Shown piece by piece: positions 46,799 to 60,032 of a stretch of 64,000 bases of DNA; position 1 is the stretch's first letter, and each line of letters opens with the position of its first letter. The notes beneath the pieces are model-generated. The model saw only the letters and a program-made list of their open reading frames with translations. It did not search any database and was not told the origin of the DNA. Origin of the DNA: Lomentospora prolificans. Taxonomy: Eukaryota > Ascomycota > Sordariomycetes > Microascales > Microascaceae. The position numbers were made by a program, and so were the translations under genes. The stretch spans positions 2,604,001 to 2,668,000 of the forward strand of contig JARFXM010000011.1 in assembly GCA_029532625.1 (NCBI GenBank), read 5' to 3'.

Positions 46799-48344
46799 CT
46801 GGGTTGGTCCTGATACGAATGCATGGAAGATTTTCAAGCATACTCATTCAAGGGAATCCTGTAAATTCATCAATTTTATGCCGGCGAAGCAACTGGCTCC
46901 AGTCTCTAACCTGCGTCCGGCAACAGTGAACAAGTTCCGGCCTTGATTATTCAACAATGACCTCTATGATGATTATTACTCCTGCAGGGGTATCTGCACA
47001 CCGACACTGGTGAGGGTTCTGGCAAGACCTGCTCGTTCTTTATTTATAGATATAGGTAGGAAAGCTAGTCAGAATCCAGGGGTATGGACTGGACATAATC
47101 CCAAGCCATCGCGAAACCACTGTCTCTTTATATACTCGGGAACGACTCGTTTCTCTTTGACTTTTTGTTCACTCTCCCTACCCTGTGATCCTGCAAGACC
47201 CCGTCGCTCCCCCAACGGAGTATTATCTGCCATCAACAGCTGTGTTAGCGGGGAATCAAACGGCCCTCATGTGGGCCCGTAACCCCAAAGGAAGCCGGCA
47301 CGGAATATATCTCGGGTTCTTGACCTCTTTCTCTGCGACCCTTGCATGGACGGTCTATTTTACTCCTAGTCTTCTGACATCGCCGAATATTTGGTCGCGG
47401 CCAGGGGAATTTGCCATGAAACATTCCTGGTAGAGAGATCGTTCCTGGAGGAAGAGGCCAACTGTAGGCCCTCGGTGACCATGGTATATATATGCGGTGT
47501 TTTAGTATACCCTCGAGTCGGTATTTGCCACCGTAGAGATACTTTGCCGCCCGCCGTATTTGTGAGGATTTCGGGACACGGAGGACACTCGCAAGGATAT
47601 TCCTAGAGAAAGCCGATCCACCCGGCCAAGATATATTACGGCGAGCCATCGACTTCCGCGACGACTCCGTCCAAGTGCAGTTTATTGAGGCATTCGCTCA
47701 GCTAGGATGGCACTCTTGAACCTTCGCTTTCAGTTAATATAGAATTAGGCGAATCAATGGATCCTGGGCCACCGCGAACCGTGGCCCTGGGAACGCCATG
47801 CACAAACCGGTGCCGAGCCGAATTCCTGTATGGGCATCATGATGTGAGCGATTTGGAGCGAAACAACTCACAAAGGGCGACCGACAATCCCATTCACTCC
47901 CAGCCCTGGCAGCATTATCCCACAAACAAATTCAACGTGTGAAAACGCTGGCGTATCGGCCGATGCGGTCTTCGGTCCTAGCCTGGGGCGGCGGATAAAT
48001 GGGGGCCGAGAAGGACGGCCAAAGGGAACCAGGAGGCGGGGACAAAGCAATATACGGATGAAGACGTGATTTTAATTATCCAGGAATTGAGAAGCCTGCT
48101 CGGTTTTCGACTCCCGTACGTGCGATTGAGATTTTGTTGATGGCTGGTTGCATGTTTCATTCTTCTTGCTACGCGCACCAATCCCTCTCTTCAACGTCGA
48201 TGGGAATGCGACGCTGATCGGACTGACGCCAGAAGTCTGTGTAATTGACGATCGTCGAATTGGTACTAATAAGCGACCTGATTCGCTCCTGAATACGGTT
48301 GACAAGCTATTGGAACTAATCGCGCAATCGTGGTTGATCTCGCA
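46799..48344. other. intergenic with possible relics
   Basis: No intact gene. A short plus-strand stretch reading CEDFGTRRTLARIFLEKADP and onward to a stop at 47717-47719 looks coding-like and may be another decayed repeat-type gene. The 200 bp before 48345 are probably the glycosidase promoter. Confidence 0.45.
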
Positions 48345-50261
48345 ATGAGGGCTCTGCGATTCTTCGGACTTGTGTTGGTGACTGCGCTCGCTCAAGCGCA
48401 AAACGGCCTTATTCTTCATTACCGATTAACAGAAACATCAGTCGAAGACGGAGTCATCCAGGACGTAAGCGGGAACGGCAACGATGGCAAGATCATGGGA
48501 GATCCCGAGCTCACCGGCGCGGCCGGTCTCCGTCTCGACGGCGTCGACGACTACGTCGCTCTCCCCAGTAACCTCATGCGAGGCCTCGACGCCATCACAG
48601 TGAGCACGCAGGTCCTCATTCGAGCCGAGCAATCCGGAAACTACTTCATCTTCGGCCTGGGCGTGACTTCGAATACCGATGGAAACGGCTACGTCTTTGC
48701 GACTGGGAATCCCTACCGCGCAGCCATCTCCTCCGGTAACTGGGAGCGGGAGGCCGAGTCACGCACAAATGCAGACCTGCCTCGCGATAAATGGGTGACG
48801 GTTACATATGCCGTCGACAGCAACTCCCGTACGGCTGCGCTCTACCTCGATGGAGAGCGTGTGGCTGGGCTCACAAACAACAATCCCCTCATTTCCCCCG
48901 GGACCATCGGCGGCGGGTCGACTCCCAACAATTACCTTGGGCGATCACTATACACGGCTGACAGCTTCCTCGCCGGCTCGGTTCGCGATTTCCGCATCTA
49001 CAATAGAGCATTGACCGAAGCCGAGGTTTCGGAGATCCAGCCAAACGAGGCAAGTCGTCTTGACGCTGCTCTCGCGGCCTTGAGCGTGCACAATGTCGAT
49101 GATATCCGAGGCAACATCTTTCTACCCGAAGAGCTAGACGGATTCAAAGTCACCTGGGTCAGCAGCGACGAATCTGTCATCTCTCCTGACGGTATCGTGA
49201 ACCGCCAGTCCTCCGACGTGGAGGTCAAGCTCACCGGCATCATCGAGAACTACGGCCGGGAATTCACAGCCAAGGTGCGCCAGGCAGTCGACCTCCCTCC
49301 ATTTGAAGGATACGCGTTCTCCTACTTCACTGGAAACTCTCGCGACGGCGAGCGCATCTACTTTGCCGCCAGTGAGGGTAACAATGCCCTGCAGTGGCGC
49401 GAGCTCAACGGTGGTCGCCCGGTCCTCAGCTCAAACAGGGGCACCACGGGCCTGCGGGACCCTTTCATGATCCGATCTCCCGAAGGCGACACATTCTACC
49501 TCATCTCCACAGACCTTTCAATTGGCTCCGGTACCTCCTGGGGCGATGCAGTCCGGGTTGGCAGCCGCTACCTCGAGGTTTGGGAATCGCACGATCTCGT
49601 TAACTGGTCCGCGCAGCGCCACGTCCTGGTTTCCCCTTCCACAGCCGGCAACACTTGGGCTCCTGAGGCCTTCTATGATGACGAGATTGGCTCTTATGTC
49701 GTCTTTTGGGCATCCTCTCTCTACGGCGAGAACGACGCCAGCCACACCGGCTCAACCTACCATCGCATGCTCTACGCGACCACCCGAGACTTTGTGACTT
49801 TCTCCGAACCCCAGGTGTGGCAAGACGCTGGCATGTCACGTATTGATACAACCGTCATTCGCGACGAGGACAGTGGAGAATACTACCGCTTCACCAAGGA
49901 CGAAGGAGCGCGAGCGACTGGCTGTACTGACATCATCCAGGAGCACTCGGCCCACCTGCGCAGTCCTATCTCAGACTGGACTCAAATCGCAACCTGTATT
50001 GGCAAGAATGCGGGGACTTCCGCGGTCGAAGGCCCCTCCATCTTCAAAGCAAACCCGGGAGATGTCAATGGTGGAGACAAGTATTACCTCTTTGTCGATG
50101 AGTATGGCGGCAGGGGCTACGTTCCTTTGGAGACGTCGGACATTGCGAGCGGAAAATGGAAGTTGTCGGACAGTTGGAATCTCCCCAAGAGCCCCCGCCA
50201 CGGCACAGTCCTCCCTGTCACTGCCGAAGAGCTGTCGCTCTTGACGGCGAGTCTAAGCTAA
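48345..50261 (+). CDS. secreted glycoside hydrolase family 43-like enzyme with LamG and Ig-like domains
   Basis: Single exon, 638 residues from ATG 48345. Signal peptide MRALRFFGLVLVTALAQAQN. Residues about 24-225 form a LamG/concanavalin-like domain (GLRLDGVDDYVALP, DFRIYNRALTEAEV). About 235-310 resembles an atrophied bacterial Ig-type domain (VTWVSSDESVISPDG). The rest is a five-bladed GH43-type domain. The candidate triad is Asp372 (GLRDPFMI, base), Asp501 (RIDTTVI, pKa modulator) and Glu562 (VEGPSIFK, acid), matching the family order; TWAPEAFYD and SPRHGTVLPVT are also characteristic. The family cleaves arabinose- or xylose-containing polysaccharides. The intronless gene with a LamG-Ig-GH43 layout, common in bacteria, raises the possibility of old lateral transfer, though similar fungal proteins exist. 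Confidence 0.88.
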   Translation: MRALRFFGLVLVTALAQAQNGLILHYRLTETSVEDGVIQDVSGNGNDGKIMGDPELTGAAGLRLDGVDDYVALPSNLMRGLDAITVSTQVLIRAEQSGNYFIFGLGVTSNTDGNGYVFATGNPYRAAISSGNWEREAESRTNADLPRDKWVTVTYAVDSNSRTAALYLDGERVAGLTNNNPLISPGTIGGGSTPNNYLGRSLYTADSFLAGSVRDFRIYNRALTEAEVSEIQPNEASRLDAALAALSVHNVDDIRGNIFLPEELDGFKVTWVSSDESVISPDGIVNRQSSDVEVKLTGIIENYGREFTAKVRQAVDLPPFEGYAFSYFTGNSRDGERIYFAASEGNNALQWRELNGGRPVLSSNRGTTGLRDPFMIRSPEGDTFYLISTDLSIGSGTSWGDAVRVGSRYLEVWESHDLVNWSAQRHVLVSPSTAGNTWAPEAFYDDEIGSYVVFWASSLYGENDASHTGSTYHRMLYATTRDFVTFSEPQVWQDAGMSRIDTTVIRDEDSGEYYRFTKDEGARATGCTDIIQEHSAHLRSPISDWTQIATCIGKNAGTSAVEGPSIFKANPGDVNGGDKYYLFVDEYGGRGYVPLETSDIASGKWKLSDSWNLPKSPRHGTVLPVTAEELSLLTASLS

Positions 50262-52699
50262 TGCAACCTCGCGGGCAGTACGAAGGTATTCTGAAAGAGT
50301 TTCAACCTGTGGATCTATTGTAAGTCTCACGACTAAGGTAGCTTGTCTTAATACAGAATGATACAGACTGGACAAATACTGCAATAAGATGGGACTTATC
50401 CACTCACACTATCACTTCTATATGCTTCAAAATAATACTTCTTTTCTCTTCAGGTCGCTTGATATATCCATGGTGGCGATATCCGGTAAGGAAAGATCTC
50501 CATACAGACTTCTGCTCTGACTCGGTACCGCCATCTCGCAGTGCATTAGTGAAAAGAGCGCTGGCATCTACATCCTGCAAGATAAGCTCCTAGGAGTGTA
50601 GGGCCAATTGCCCGGGAGGACTCTTAGAGACCACAGAAGAAGAAGCGACGCAAATATCTGTCTTCAGCTATCATATCCCTACGAAGAGAATGTTGGGTCA
50701 AGGGTGAATCTTAGGAGTATCTTCTTCATCAGAGAAAACCACTAGGCTACGAGTACAATACACCTGATCGGAAAGATAGGAGGTTTATGACCAAATCGCA
50801 CGAGTCCATGACATTGTCCATCCTAAACAAACCCTCAGCGGGCGACTCGGAGCTGGTAGTGATAAGAGGAGCAGCTGAAGGATTGCGAAAGTAAATCGGT
50901 TGTTTTTTCATCGTATAAGGGGGGAATAATCAAACGTATATGCGCTACACCTGGGTTTCTCTATCCTAGGATAATGAGCAGCCTAGCTGGGCGATAATAT
51001 CATCGCGCTCTTCCCAAAAGCTCGTTCGCAAGGTGGAATGCTTGCGATCGCGATATTGACCCATTCCCCAATCCAGACGCCGTCAAGCCCCTGACGCACC
51101 TGGCGGCTCTTTCCGCGAAACAAGCAATCAAAACAAAGGTACCTTGCGAAGGGAGTGTGTTTTGTTACTGCCTCAAAGAAATCAATTTCTAGAAATCAAA
51201 CGTCGAGGGCGCGCTTTCCTAATCAGGCGGTACAATCAGCCCGGGGCAGGCGCATCCGTGGGAATGAGGAAGGCGGAGCGCTCGCCTCATCTATTCCGGT
51301 CCCTGCGGGCAAAACAGATGATAGAAGGGGAAACAAAGCGCATACTAGGATGGCATCTCGTAATATTTCTCAGATCCTATTAATGTGGAAGGTAATCCTC
51401 AATTTGATCCAACGACGGTCGGTCGTTTCCCGGCGTGGGTGTTCTTATTCAGCCATACAGGCTCAACACTGAAGCTAAAGTACGAGATGGCAGGTGCCCA
51501 CTGATAGGAAAAGCAAATTCAACGTCGCGCTCGGGTGGAAAAAAGGCCGGCAAGGTGAATACGGCACCGAATGGCCGTTTGCCTCTCCCGGGCGCCAGCG
51601 AGTACGACGTTGAGTCGGAATATGGGGGTTCCCTGGGAGGGTCGTATTTGTGTTCAGTCATCTATAGAACCCGCCGGCTATTAACCCTTTCTTTTCGCTT
51701 TGCGAAGGCGGCATGGCAGTGGCTCCTCGTTCAGATCACTCCCAGGTCTGATCCTGCCACCCGCTCCTACTGGGACATGTTCTAAGGGTCGTAACACAGG
51801 CCGCGACGTGCGAATGGAGGGGGAAAAACCCCCCACCCCCCAGCCCCTTTGGTCGTCATACACCCGGGGCGCGGAGCTTCCAGGCACGGGACACAAAGAG
51901 GTAGGAAACGACAGGCTTTCCTTGTAAACACCCACGACCAGGGTACACCTTTCCAGGCGTTTTGCATGCATCCCATGCTGCTTTGCTTACTGTAGATCGA
52001 TATAATATTAGAAAAGAACCAGATTGAGAAGACGTGAAGTTGTATGCATAGACGGCCAGGCGACGAAACATCTCCCCCGCATTTTTTCTTGCTCTGATTT
52101 ATGGAACTGGCTCAGCCAAGCCCAGCTCCTGTCGCTTACCTGGGCCCTGTCAGTGGAATACATGAGAGCGCGGATGCACATCCTTTGGGGAAACCGCAAG
52201 ATGCCTTCCACTGGATTACTCGCTATAAACGTGAAACCAGGCGCCCACAGATGCATACCGCTTCGATATTGGGCGGAAGAAGGCAGCGATAGCACACGAC
52301 GGGATTTCCGCCACCTGGGCTCTGTGAATGAAATGCGAGCAGCGAGTAAAGCTTAAGGGGATGACGTGCCGCCTGCATCCAGCACATTTTCGATGTGATG
52401 AGTGTGGTCAATAACAGCCCGCCATATATTTGTTCGCCCCATGCAATCTGGCCTGGAAAAGTGAAGCTATTTCTAAAAAAGTGCAGCCAGCCCTGCCTTG
52501 ACATTTCCGAGGAGGGGGTGTGGCTAAGTCCTGGAGAGGAAAGTGGGCACAACAGGAGGATGAGACCAAGATTCCTGACTTAAGCCTCGAAGGGGCCAGG
52601 CAAGGGAGGGAAATCAATTCCAGCCCGCGGGTCAAAAGGAGGAAGTAAAGAAAAAAAGTAACCTGTTCGGCTCAACGAGAGAACGAAATAGTTCTTCGT

Positions 52700-52722
52700 G
52701 GAAGTCTAGAATCTAGACTTCC
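52700..52722. repeat. perfect inverted repeat, 11-bp arms
   Basis: GGAAGTCTAGA and TCTAGACTTCC flank a single central A. Confidence 0.9.
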
Positions 52723-54426
52723 CAAGGATCACAGCGATGATGCCATAATGATGACTTCTGGAGCGGTTGACCTTGTATTGAGAATGAAGCACATGATTTT
52801 TTTTTTTTCCATTCGTTCCTTCGTCCCCTCTTTTGGGAAGCGTTCGGTTACGCCGTGTTGGTGTGCCTGATCGATGCGATGCGGGCTACATGACGGATTT
52901 CCGGATTTATATCAAGTCCCCTTGGGTAAAGAAGGTACGGAAACCGACAGAGGGCCAGGTACCAGAATGCGCCCCTTGACGTAAACCAAGGGATTTTGGG
53001 GTTGTGCATCTCAGACGTCTTGTCCTCACATCGCTCATGACAAGGATGCCATCCTGTCTTGAATAGCCGCCGTAGTGCATGAAGCAAAAAACCAGGGGAC
53101 GAACGAAGAGGAAGAGAGAGACACCCACACATCATGCCAGAATCGGTCTGATGGAAGTTGACTGGTAGTGTCAATTTATCGCTTGAGGTGAGGCAAACCC
53201 AAAGGAAAATATTGAAGAAAATAACCATCATTTTTGCCAGAGTATTGGCTGTTCGTCAGGAAGAAGCTCGTCTAAAAACCCGTCATGGGTTTTACTTTGG
53301 CGAGTTTAAAGCAATTTGTCAACGGCCTCTCGAGGCGGCGGCAAACCCTGTTCTCCCTTGTAGATCTTCAAGCTTTTTTTCCAAAAGGATGTCATAGACT
53401 ACTGTGTCGCTGGAAAAAGAAGAAAAACAAGACGGAGCATGAATTAATGACGCTTTATATTCAGAATCTGCGGTGGAGGTTGGGTCCCGTGGCCGTGCCA
53501 GGGCGGCGAGGTGGAGTGTGAAACATCAGTCGTATACAAGCTAGGAATTAAATGGAGAAGAAATAGTCCACGAAATAAATGACAAAGCTGTCGCGCCCCG
53601 AGCTGTACAGTTGCGATCGGGTCAGCTGGTCTTGTCTGGCGATGTAGTCAAATTGGGTGGAACTCTCCGATTGCGAACATGTACGCTTCCTCGTTGCGAC
53701 CCTGCAACCGCTGGGAAATGCAGAGTGAACCCTGGAGGGCATGTTGGATCCTGAGAGGGGCAGAGGGGCGCCCTCGGCACGGTATCGGGGTGAGATGGGT
53801 TACACACATTCCAAGCAACTTAAGAGGTGGAAGATGGAAGAGGCGAATGCGAAATGGAACCTTGAAACATTCTGCCACAGAAATCCCAGGTCGGTCGACC
53901 AACATTCATTGGTCTTTATCGATACCTCACCCATCGGGGTACATAGGGGTCCCAATCTCGAATTCCATATTCCGCCAGCGAGATAATGCACAGTGGTAAA
54001 CGCCACCGGATGGGGTCGTTGCTGGCTTTTAACAGTGTCGACAAGTCCCTTCAAGGGAAATTTGGTAAGTGTTAAAAAAAAGCAAGAGAAAAAAGGAAAC
54101 GCCCTGGGCACGATGGGCCGGACGTCGATTCGCTATACTGTAGCGCAATTTACGCCGCAAGGGACGCCTATGTTGAGTGCTCGACAGCCAGCGAGTCAGT
54201 GCAGAGACAAGCAGTCTTTCGTTGAATCGAGAACTACGAAGGTATTATCAGAGCGATTTAGAGTTCAAGTGACGTCTGCACCGAGCACAGGCCGCAGGGG
54301 GTGGTGGATGTACTCACCGACAATTGACCATCTGGGGACGGGTAGCTGTTGAAATGGGGACTTGCAAAAGGGTGTTTTAAGTCCGAGCGTTCCGAATGCA
54401 CAGTCGGATTTTGCAAGTGACCACTG

Positions 54427-54448
54427 CCAGCCATTTTGCCATGGCTGG
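54427..54448. repeat. inverted repeat CCAGCCAT/ATGGCTGG
   Basis: Perfect 8-bp arms with a 6-nt loop. Confidence 0.85.
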
Positions 54449-57400
54449 TCATAGCCAGCTACTACGGTTGGGTGGCCGTTATCATTGAGCTTACCAAGGC
54501 AGGAAGCGCGACACTATGCGCCTTGCGATGGCGCCTCTGGGCCGGCAATATATCTGTAGTGGCTACTTCCGAGATAACCTCAAACACTTCAAAACAGACA
54601 ATGGCCTCGCCATATGAGCGGAGCCGAGATGGTCATCATCCTGTTTTACTTCACGGTGCGGGTGGCACAAGGCTGTTGGTAGGAGAGGCCTCACGATATC
54701 CGACAGAGTGGCCTTAACAAGCTTCTTCCGCTTTTCCGGGAAGCGGTATACGTGGTTGTGCGACCCTAAGCAAAAATAGAGGCCGTACTCTTCCAATGTT
54801 GCGACCTCAGTGAGAGCGCCAAAAAACCAAAACGTCTCGTTGAGCAAAGACCAATGGATGCGCATCTTGATGTAGCTCTGGTGCAGCCCGGTGCCTGTGG
54901 TCGTGGATGCCTGGCCTTCCTTCAAGGGATTACAACCAGCCATAATCTCACATGTTTTGTTGCTGTCGCCGTTCGCCATCAGCCGGTAGTGCCATCGTCC
55001 TTACACCTTTCGCCCGAGATGTCGACTTTTTTGTTCTCAAACTCATTGGAAGCTGAGGTTCTGAACCTATCGATAGCGGCCAGCCACTAGTGCTTTTCCC
55101 ATCTGCAGGCACTTAACACGAAAGCGCAGTAACTGTGGGTCTCGCTAGCAGGATAGGTCGGTCCTTCGTTGGCCCATTCTGTCCGACAAGCCGGCCTTGC
55201 TCAGTGTACTGGTAATAGTAGTACACTCATACTTGGTTAGACTCTTCTCTTACCTCAAGCTATCGACCCGAACCGGAAGAAGGTCCTGAAATTTGGGGGC
55301 GGACATTTTGAACTCTCGAAAGAGCTGCACCCCTCTCGTTAGTCGGCGACAAAATATGCCTGATCGCCTCCTGGAAATCACCGAATAACCAGGAGAGGAC
55401 TTCTTAAGGTTCGCTCTTGTACTTGCGTCGTAGATGACGAGGCGATCCGATAGCCCAGAGAACCAAGGTCACCGCTTTCTTGCGCATGGCACACACACTA
55501 CCTTCCCCGCCACGGACGAGACAGCCAAGCAAAAAGCACAATGGAATAACGCAGATAGAATACGAGAGCCTGCGTTACGTGATCCAACAGAAAAGATGGG
55601 AAACAGACACCCATGACCGGAAAATTAATGTGAGGGACCAATATCTCGTAAAGGGCGCCCAGGGACAGGGACAGGGCCGCATGGTAGCCCAGAAATAGCG
55701 CCGTCGTTTGTTGCAGCAGCCGGTTGCCAGGGCCTCCAGGTTCGCAGCCCGGCCAACCCCCTGGATTTGGTGGGTTTGTGGGCTCAGCGGGCACAGTGCG
55801 GGGCGCAATCCCACTTCCCGTCGCAGGAACTGTCGAAAAGAAGGTGCTTGAGCCTGCGACTTGCGACTATGACGTTGGCAACTACGACGACGACGACGAC
55901 GACAACAACAACAGCGACAAGAGCGTTAACCGTGGTGTTTGCGACCCTGCGCCAGTGGTCTGATGGACCCTCAAAGTTTAGTCAGGGACGATCGCTCCGT
56001 CATGCTTTCGAGCAAAATGGAAAGGCTCAGAAAAAATGGACAAAAAAGGGAAAGAAAGCCCGTCGGTGCCGAGGGAAAGAGACAAAAAAGTTTGTTAATA
56101 GTGGTTCATCCGTAGTAGCGCTTCCGAGACTTCCATCCTTCCACTTCTGGCTGAAGGTTCCTGACCTGGCCTGACCCTTCATGCCTGGTTTTGGTTTGGC
56201 TTCTTGGTACGTTTCTAGCTGCTTGGCTCTGAAGAGAGTTGGCGCTGCGTGGTATTATGTGCTTTCCCACTTTGCACCTGTGCTTGCTTGGTGGGGTGGC
56301 AACTCGAGGTGCTTTGTCCACTGACTACTGGACAAACGTCATCGCCACCCCTCCTCCACCTTCCCACCCCACCAATTCCGCACTGTCACCCCTCAGTCTT
56401 TGCCAGGCTGGGTCTGTTCCCTTGCTAGGCCCTGTTGTTCTCAGATGTTTCCCACCCAAAAATCCTTCCACCCCACCATCTCCACCTCGCCAGGCCCGCC
56501 TTGCACCAACCTCCCCTCCCAAGGCCCCAGCGTTGCGGTCAACACAGTCACTCCAGTTACCATCCCCCGTCCATTGATCATGCTCGTACCTCCACTTACC
56601 ACTGACTTCCTGCAAAAAAAAGCTTGAGGGAGGAGTCACCACTGGCAAGGGCGGTGAAAGAGGGGGAGGGTGGTTCCAAAAAGGAAAAGGGTTTCCCGCC
56701 ATCGCCAGCTGACCTCCACAACAAGCTGCTACTTGTAGTATCTCGCCCTTAAGAAGTTGTTTTTGAACGCCTCAACTCTTACTTAGCCCGCATGGTACCG
56801 AGAATCCGTACCTCGTACCTTGTGCCTGGTCGCTGTTCTCGCCCCTCTCCATGACCAGCATTACAAACGCCAATTTCTCGCAGTAAGCTCATTCAAGGAT
56901 CTGGCACGAGGACACAAAGAATATTGAGGGAAGGAGAAAAAGAGACCTCTTTGCAGTTTGTTTCTGCACATCACCACTACAATAGTACTCGCTAGTTTGT
57001 CATATTCTTACTCATCACTAGCCTTCAGTACCTACGAGGATGGACTCGCGGCTGGGATACCATCACAATAAAAATGCCCGGTAGGTGCTGTCAGATGAAA
57101 AGAGGACTCTACTAATCCCCTGCGCCCATTAATCGGCGCGGCGATCAGTAAAGCTACTTCCGCATATTCCAGCCTTCTCTCGTTGTGGCCTAAGTAGCTT
57201 AAGTACCTCATACCTGACGAGTAAGTGCCAGCGCAGCCATAGCGTGTTTGTCTGATGCTAGTTTCGCTCAACTGGACTGGTACTGTCTTTGCCCTGCCGA
57301 AACTGCCACTTGTTGTGGGTGTCTTGGAAATTTGGCCCGCTCTGTATGGATTGGGATCTCTATATTTTGGAGCGAAAAAATTACGCTGGAAGACTGTGTA

Positions 57401-58556
57401 GTAAGACGGTAGGAGTGGTTTACGAGGTAGCGAGCGACAGGGACAGCAAGACAAAATGTGGTGGCTTCCATGGGTGATGTCTGTCCACGAACGACAACTG
57501 CCAACCGCTCCTGCCATCACTTCCGTCGTGTCACATTCCAAGACGTGGGTGCACCTGCATACAATATGTCTTCCACTCTCCAAGACAAGGTCCCCTCTCG
57601 CTATCTAAACCTTGAAGCCTGGGGAATCCGCACCTGCCGGCCATGTACCTTGTAGTCAACATCGTAATCAAGGGTAGTCGCATTGTTCGAAGCATTGGTA
57701 AGAGTACGAGTTTACATTCAACATGTTTCTGGCGTTCGCATCGTCCCAACATCGGTTCAACGCCAAACTCCAAATGACAATTCCTACCGTATCGCTTATC
57801 TCCAAGGATTGTGTGACATGACTTCGGGGATATTTGTTCTGGACATGATCGCATTGCATTTCACAGGATTATTTTTGGCTGGCTGCCAGCCGGGCTACGT
57901 GAGGCTCCCTTAGAGGATGTGCACTGGTAGTGGCTGGTCTCCTTCACGCATGTGTAGCACTACCCCCTTGTCCTTGTACCCTTGCCCTTGCCTTGCAAGT
58001 GGCCAGGCATCCTTTCGCCTCTGCCCATGTATAGTATACGTTTCCTTCTCGTCCAACAAGTGGATCGCAGCTCGGTTGACCGAGTGGTTGGGTGGAAGGC
58101 CGTTGGCGGGCTGGCGGAGCCCTCATCCTGAGAGCACTGTCTCGCTTTCACTCGACTCCGGCAAACCTTGTTTTCCCAGGGCAGCGCCGCTGGACGCTGG
58201 AAAGAGCATGTACAGTATCATGAGTCGGGCTGTACTGTCGCAATAAACCGATCCGTCTTCCAGGTACCCCGCTAGGGCCGGGTTAGAGTCGATGTTCTCG
58301 CCCTCCACTTGCGCAGTGTTCTCAGATCGACCACTCAGGTCATGTTACCTGCTCGATGGTGTGCCCCTCTGGGAGCGTGTGGACGAGTACGTACAAGCAC
58401 GTACCTTCCGCACCTTCGGCCCTGGTTGATCGCTAAATAAGCAACGCAAGGGGTTAAATGTGGGTTCCTTGGGTTGGGCCAGGGCCATTTCGTGGAGGTG
58501 ACGGCGGGACTGCGCTCGCCGGGACATCATCCTCCAAATTTGGCCAGGCACTCAGT

Positions 58557-58581
58557 CAGCCAGCAACATGGTTGCTGGCTG
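58557..58581. repeat. perfect inverted repeat, 11-bp arms
   Basis: CAGCCAGCAAC and GTTGCTGGCTG flank a 3-nt loop ATG. Confidence 0.9.
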
Positions 58582-59589
58582 CATTTCGAGGCCAGTCCTT
58601 GCCAGCGAAGAGAACATCAAATAGATCAATTGGATCCCCCTGTAACCGCCGTTGTACTGCGTGGTACATTACATTGCATCGGCGAGGTACAGCCAGAGCT
58701 GCCCTGGTTTCCACTCTCGAAAGTCTAGCCCTTCCTTTTTGCTCAAGAGTCGCCACATGAATGGTCCTGACCTGGTTTGTCGGCGTTCATGACGGGTATG
58801 TTCGTGTCTTGTTACCAGAAGAGGCCATTTTCCGGAACCCAATCGCATTTCTAATTCTGACCTGATACATGGCTGCATTTTTTGAGGGGCTCTTTTCTCT
58901 TTTTTTGTTTTTCCCTTCCTTTTTTTCCTTTTCTCACTCCCGAGTCCTAGTCGGTCTTAGTTTTACTCACGCTGGCAAATCAATATCCGTTTTAATCAGC
59001 GCGGGGCATCAAAAACCATGGATGTCTTTCCTGTCAGCGCAGGTCCAACGTGAATGTCCCCGCAGAGACATCGTCGCAAACCATCCGAACTGCCAGCGCC
59101 AAACCCCAAAAGTCCCTGAGCACCTGATTGTCGGCCAGCACTTTGCACACCAGAAACTCTAGTTCTGACGACTCTAAAAATCGGCAGCAAATTTGATCCT
59201 GATAGTTACAAAATTTCCCCTCAGACAAAGGGTTGTGTCATGTAGTGTACTGTCTAGCCTTTGAGGTACCGGATTTGACGTCGAGAAGTACAATCGAAGC
59301 CGATTACTGTGCATTGGTGCATGTGCTATTACAGCCTCGCTACCAGCCGCTGCGCTACGGGGACAACTAACAGACGCCAGCCCAAGGTTTTTTGTTAACG
59401 GCGTGTTGGACTGTGGCAACCGACTTCGTCATCGCCCTGCCCTTCTGTGGCCATCCAAAGACCCAAAATAGGCACAGTAAATTCCTTGTCTCCGACCTGC
59501 CCGCGCACCACTCAAAAATACAGCACCATTCGATTCCAATATCGAAGAGCAAAGGTTGATACAGTATCATCCTCGGCTGACCTGTGACG

Positions 59590-60032
59590 GAAAATCATTC
59601 TCTAATCACAGGTTCTTTCCCTTTCCGCTTGCCCTTATATCCTCCTCATATTGATATCTATTTGTTTTTTCATCTTTTTTTTCCCTCTTCTCACTCATCC
59701 GTTTTTACCCCTCGATTTCCCCCTTCCGCCTGCACCATTTTGAAGGACCGCGCGTAGACCCAGTTTCGCTCGGTGTCTTTGCCCTCTTAATCATTCTCAA
59801 ACACCCCCCCTCCACAGCCCGCTCGCACTCCCCCCGTCCCCGCATCCACGGTGACCGACCACCCCTCCCCCTGCCACCCTTCCAGAGACCGCCCCTCAGC
59901 CTCACCAGGCCCGCTCCCACATATCTACCTCCCGCATCCCGCCGTACCTGCGTAACCTTGTCTTTTCCCCTTTCTCCTTCCCTCTCTTTCCGCTCTCCAT
60001 CGCCCCATCGTCAACCACCCCGACCTTAGACC
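59590..60032 (+). promoter_or_regulatory. pyrimidine-rich promoter/5' leader of the C2H2 factor
   Basis: Dense C/T tracts (for example 59672-59697, 59780-59960) run up to the start codon at 60033. Such CT blocks are typical of strongly expressed or long-leadered fungal genes. The transcription start cannot be placed. Confidence 0.45.

Larger units (their letters stand above)
50262..60032. other. 9.8-kb gene desert
   Basis: No convincing gene on either strand. Open frames stay short; a 183-codon minus frame (57032-57583) is Ser/Arg/Cys-rich without family signal. The interval holds perfect inverted repeats (52700-52722, 54427-54448, 58557-58581), a trinucleotide run of GAC/AAC units at about 55885-55915 and poly-T at 52798-52809. 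The last several hundred bases are the pyrimidine-rich leader of the next gene. It may hide non-coding transcripts or distal regulatory DNA. Confidence 0.6.

Noticed and set aside
57032..57583. 183-codon minus-strand frame in the gene desert
   Set aside because: Composition unlike the neighbouring proteins, no motif, no intron signals.
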